This document shows positions 62,831 to 64,000 of a DNA stretch of 64,000 bases, piece by piece (the first letter of the stretch is position 1; each line of letters starts with the position of its first letter). Position numbers and translations under genes: made by a program. The stretch lies in assembly GCA_036877525.1 (NCBI GenBank), contig JAZGTH010000115.1, positions 1,356,501 to 1,420,500 of the forward strand, in the 5' to 3' direction. The DNA is from Chromobotia macracanthus. Taxonomy: Eukaryota > Chordata > Actinopteri > Cypriniformes > Botiidae. The notes below the pieces were generated by a model. That model worked only from the letters and a program-made list of their open reading frames with translations, did no database searches and was not told where the DNA came from.

Positions 62831-64000
62831 TGTGAAGGGACATGCATTGAAATTAAGAGACTGATTTTATTGGACTCAAAATGGCCTTTTAAAGCTATAG
62901 GGAACTGGACCTTTTCAAATATTCACCACCTTGACTTTAATTATTCAGCTCTATTCTCACAAGAATATAACATGTTACTCTTTTAACAAATTATTTTTTC
63001 TTCTCATAACATGTACAGTGCATTTTTCCATAATATCAGAAAGTGGTCATAATATACAGTACTTATAACTTTATAACTTTATAACAAGTGTTTTTCTACT
63101 TATTACACAGTATAGCAAGTACATAGTATGTTTATATAGAACAGGACTGTAAAACAAATTGCTACCAACTTTTTCAGTTGAATCTGAGTTGTATTGACAA
63201 GAAACATCTTGGCTGATTTTGGGCTGATTGAGGAAAACCTAACAGAAGTGATTTGAAGCTCTCTTGTGTATAAGAGCTCTCAGTGTGGTGTGTATACAAG
63301 CCTTGTTCATGCTTCACAGGGACCTACAAGTCTCTTGAGCCAAGTGAAATGTGATTCAGCGCACACAGCAATCTCTTAAAACTAAGCATGTTGTTTATTT
63401 TTGACAAGCAAATGTCAGCCTCACGCCAAAAATAAAATTTTGCTTTTTTTTTTTTTTCATTACTGAAGAATCACTGCAGGTACAGTAGAGGTTGCCGTCT
63501 TGAGAACCCTCCTCAAGACAATTTTCATCTTCTGAGAAGTGCACACAAAGCATCTCATACTCAGCAGAAAGGGGTTTATAAATAATTAAGTACTCCTACA
63601 GTGCAGTAGCGGCAGGAGGACTCATCATTGCACATCAGCATGAAGCGATCTACAGCAGTTCGATCAGCGGGGTTCTGCTCTTACTGTACCTCCTGCTAGA
63701 CAATCAGCCTCTCTGTGGGTCTGGCTCCTTCACTCAGAGGCCTGTCAGGGCCTAATGAGGGCATTTTGGAGTCACAGAAGTCATTCCCAGTGCAAATGAA
63801 TCATTATGGCTTGTGCTGCCAGACTGTCCTGGCTGTCGCTTGAGGAATAAGGAATTATGAGTTTAGGTATTTAAGTATTTATTTTGGTATTTAGGTATGA
63901 GTTCTCAGGCATCTACAGTATATAGGTGAATCCAGAGCATATTTAGAGGGGCTTTAGTCCCCCTGTTTTTGTATCAGATCAGGGTTCAAAACTGTCTCCT

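Larger units (their letters stand above)
61201..64000. other. Intergenic, no gene seen
   Basis: It contains a C-rich run at 62417-62442 and a homopolymer block at 62765-62825. Open frames here lack support. The window end lies outside any recognised gene. Confidence 0.35.

Overview
The window looks like nuclear genomic DNA from a teleost, most likely a cypriniform (zebrafish/carp group). It is AT-rich, its genes are split by GT-AG introns, and it carries fish-type repeats: a Tc1-like fragment, an Angel-like palindromic MITE, hAT-like MITEs and a tRNA-derived SINE family. The proteins I recognise are the fish versions of GPER1, histone H3.3, UNKL and IGFALS. All family assignments rest on remembered protein features, not on a search.

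Layout, left to right. 1-6.5 kb: intergenic, with a Tc1 fragment and a probable gper1 5'-UTR exon. 6.58-7.64 kb (+): gper1, recognisable end to end but broken by about nine small indels. 9.83-9.96 kb (-): a possible terminal exon of an unknown transcript. 11.35-11.94 kb (-): an intron-containing histone H3.3 gene whose frame is badly disrupted. 13.68-24.46 kb (+): unkl, 16 coding exons with almost every splice phase resolved, followed by a long AT-rich 3'-UTR to about 29.4 kb. 29.9-35.6 kb (-): a multi-exon gene that long ORFs do not show; I reassembled it exon by exon. It encodes several degenerate nucleoside-diphosphate-kinase (NDK)-like modules. 37.2-39.05 kb (-): igfals, one intact large coding exon. 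39-64 kb: no convincing gene, only repeats and a few conserved-element-like blocks.

H3.3 and unkl lie head to head, about 1.7 kb apart between start codons. This mirrors the mammalian H3-3B/UNK pair and suggests an ancient paired arrangement kept on the UNKL paralogue. unkl and the NDK-like gene are tail to tail; the NDK-like gene and igfals are in tandem on the minus strand. The genes share no pathway: a membrane oestrogen receptor, a replacement histone, a CCCH RNA-binding protein, a likely non-catalytic NDK-like protein and a secreted IGF-complex subunit.

Sequence quality is uneven. gper1, H3.3, the unkl exon 1 junction and part of the NDK-like gene carry frame-breaking changes, while igfals and unkl exons 2-16 are clean. 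Four stretches of exaggerated homopolymers (about 0.88-1.08, 30.58-30.69, 42.78-43.13 and 62.76-62.83 kb) look like poorly resolved assembly patches. Whether the broken genes are real decay (for example of a duplicated copy) or local consensus error cannot be settled from this sequence alone.
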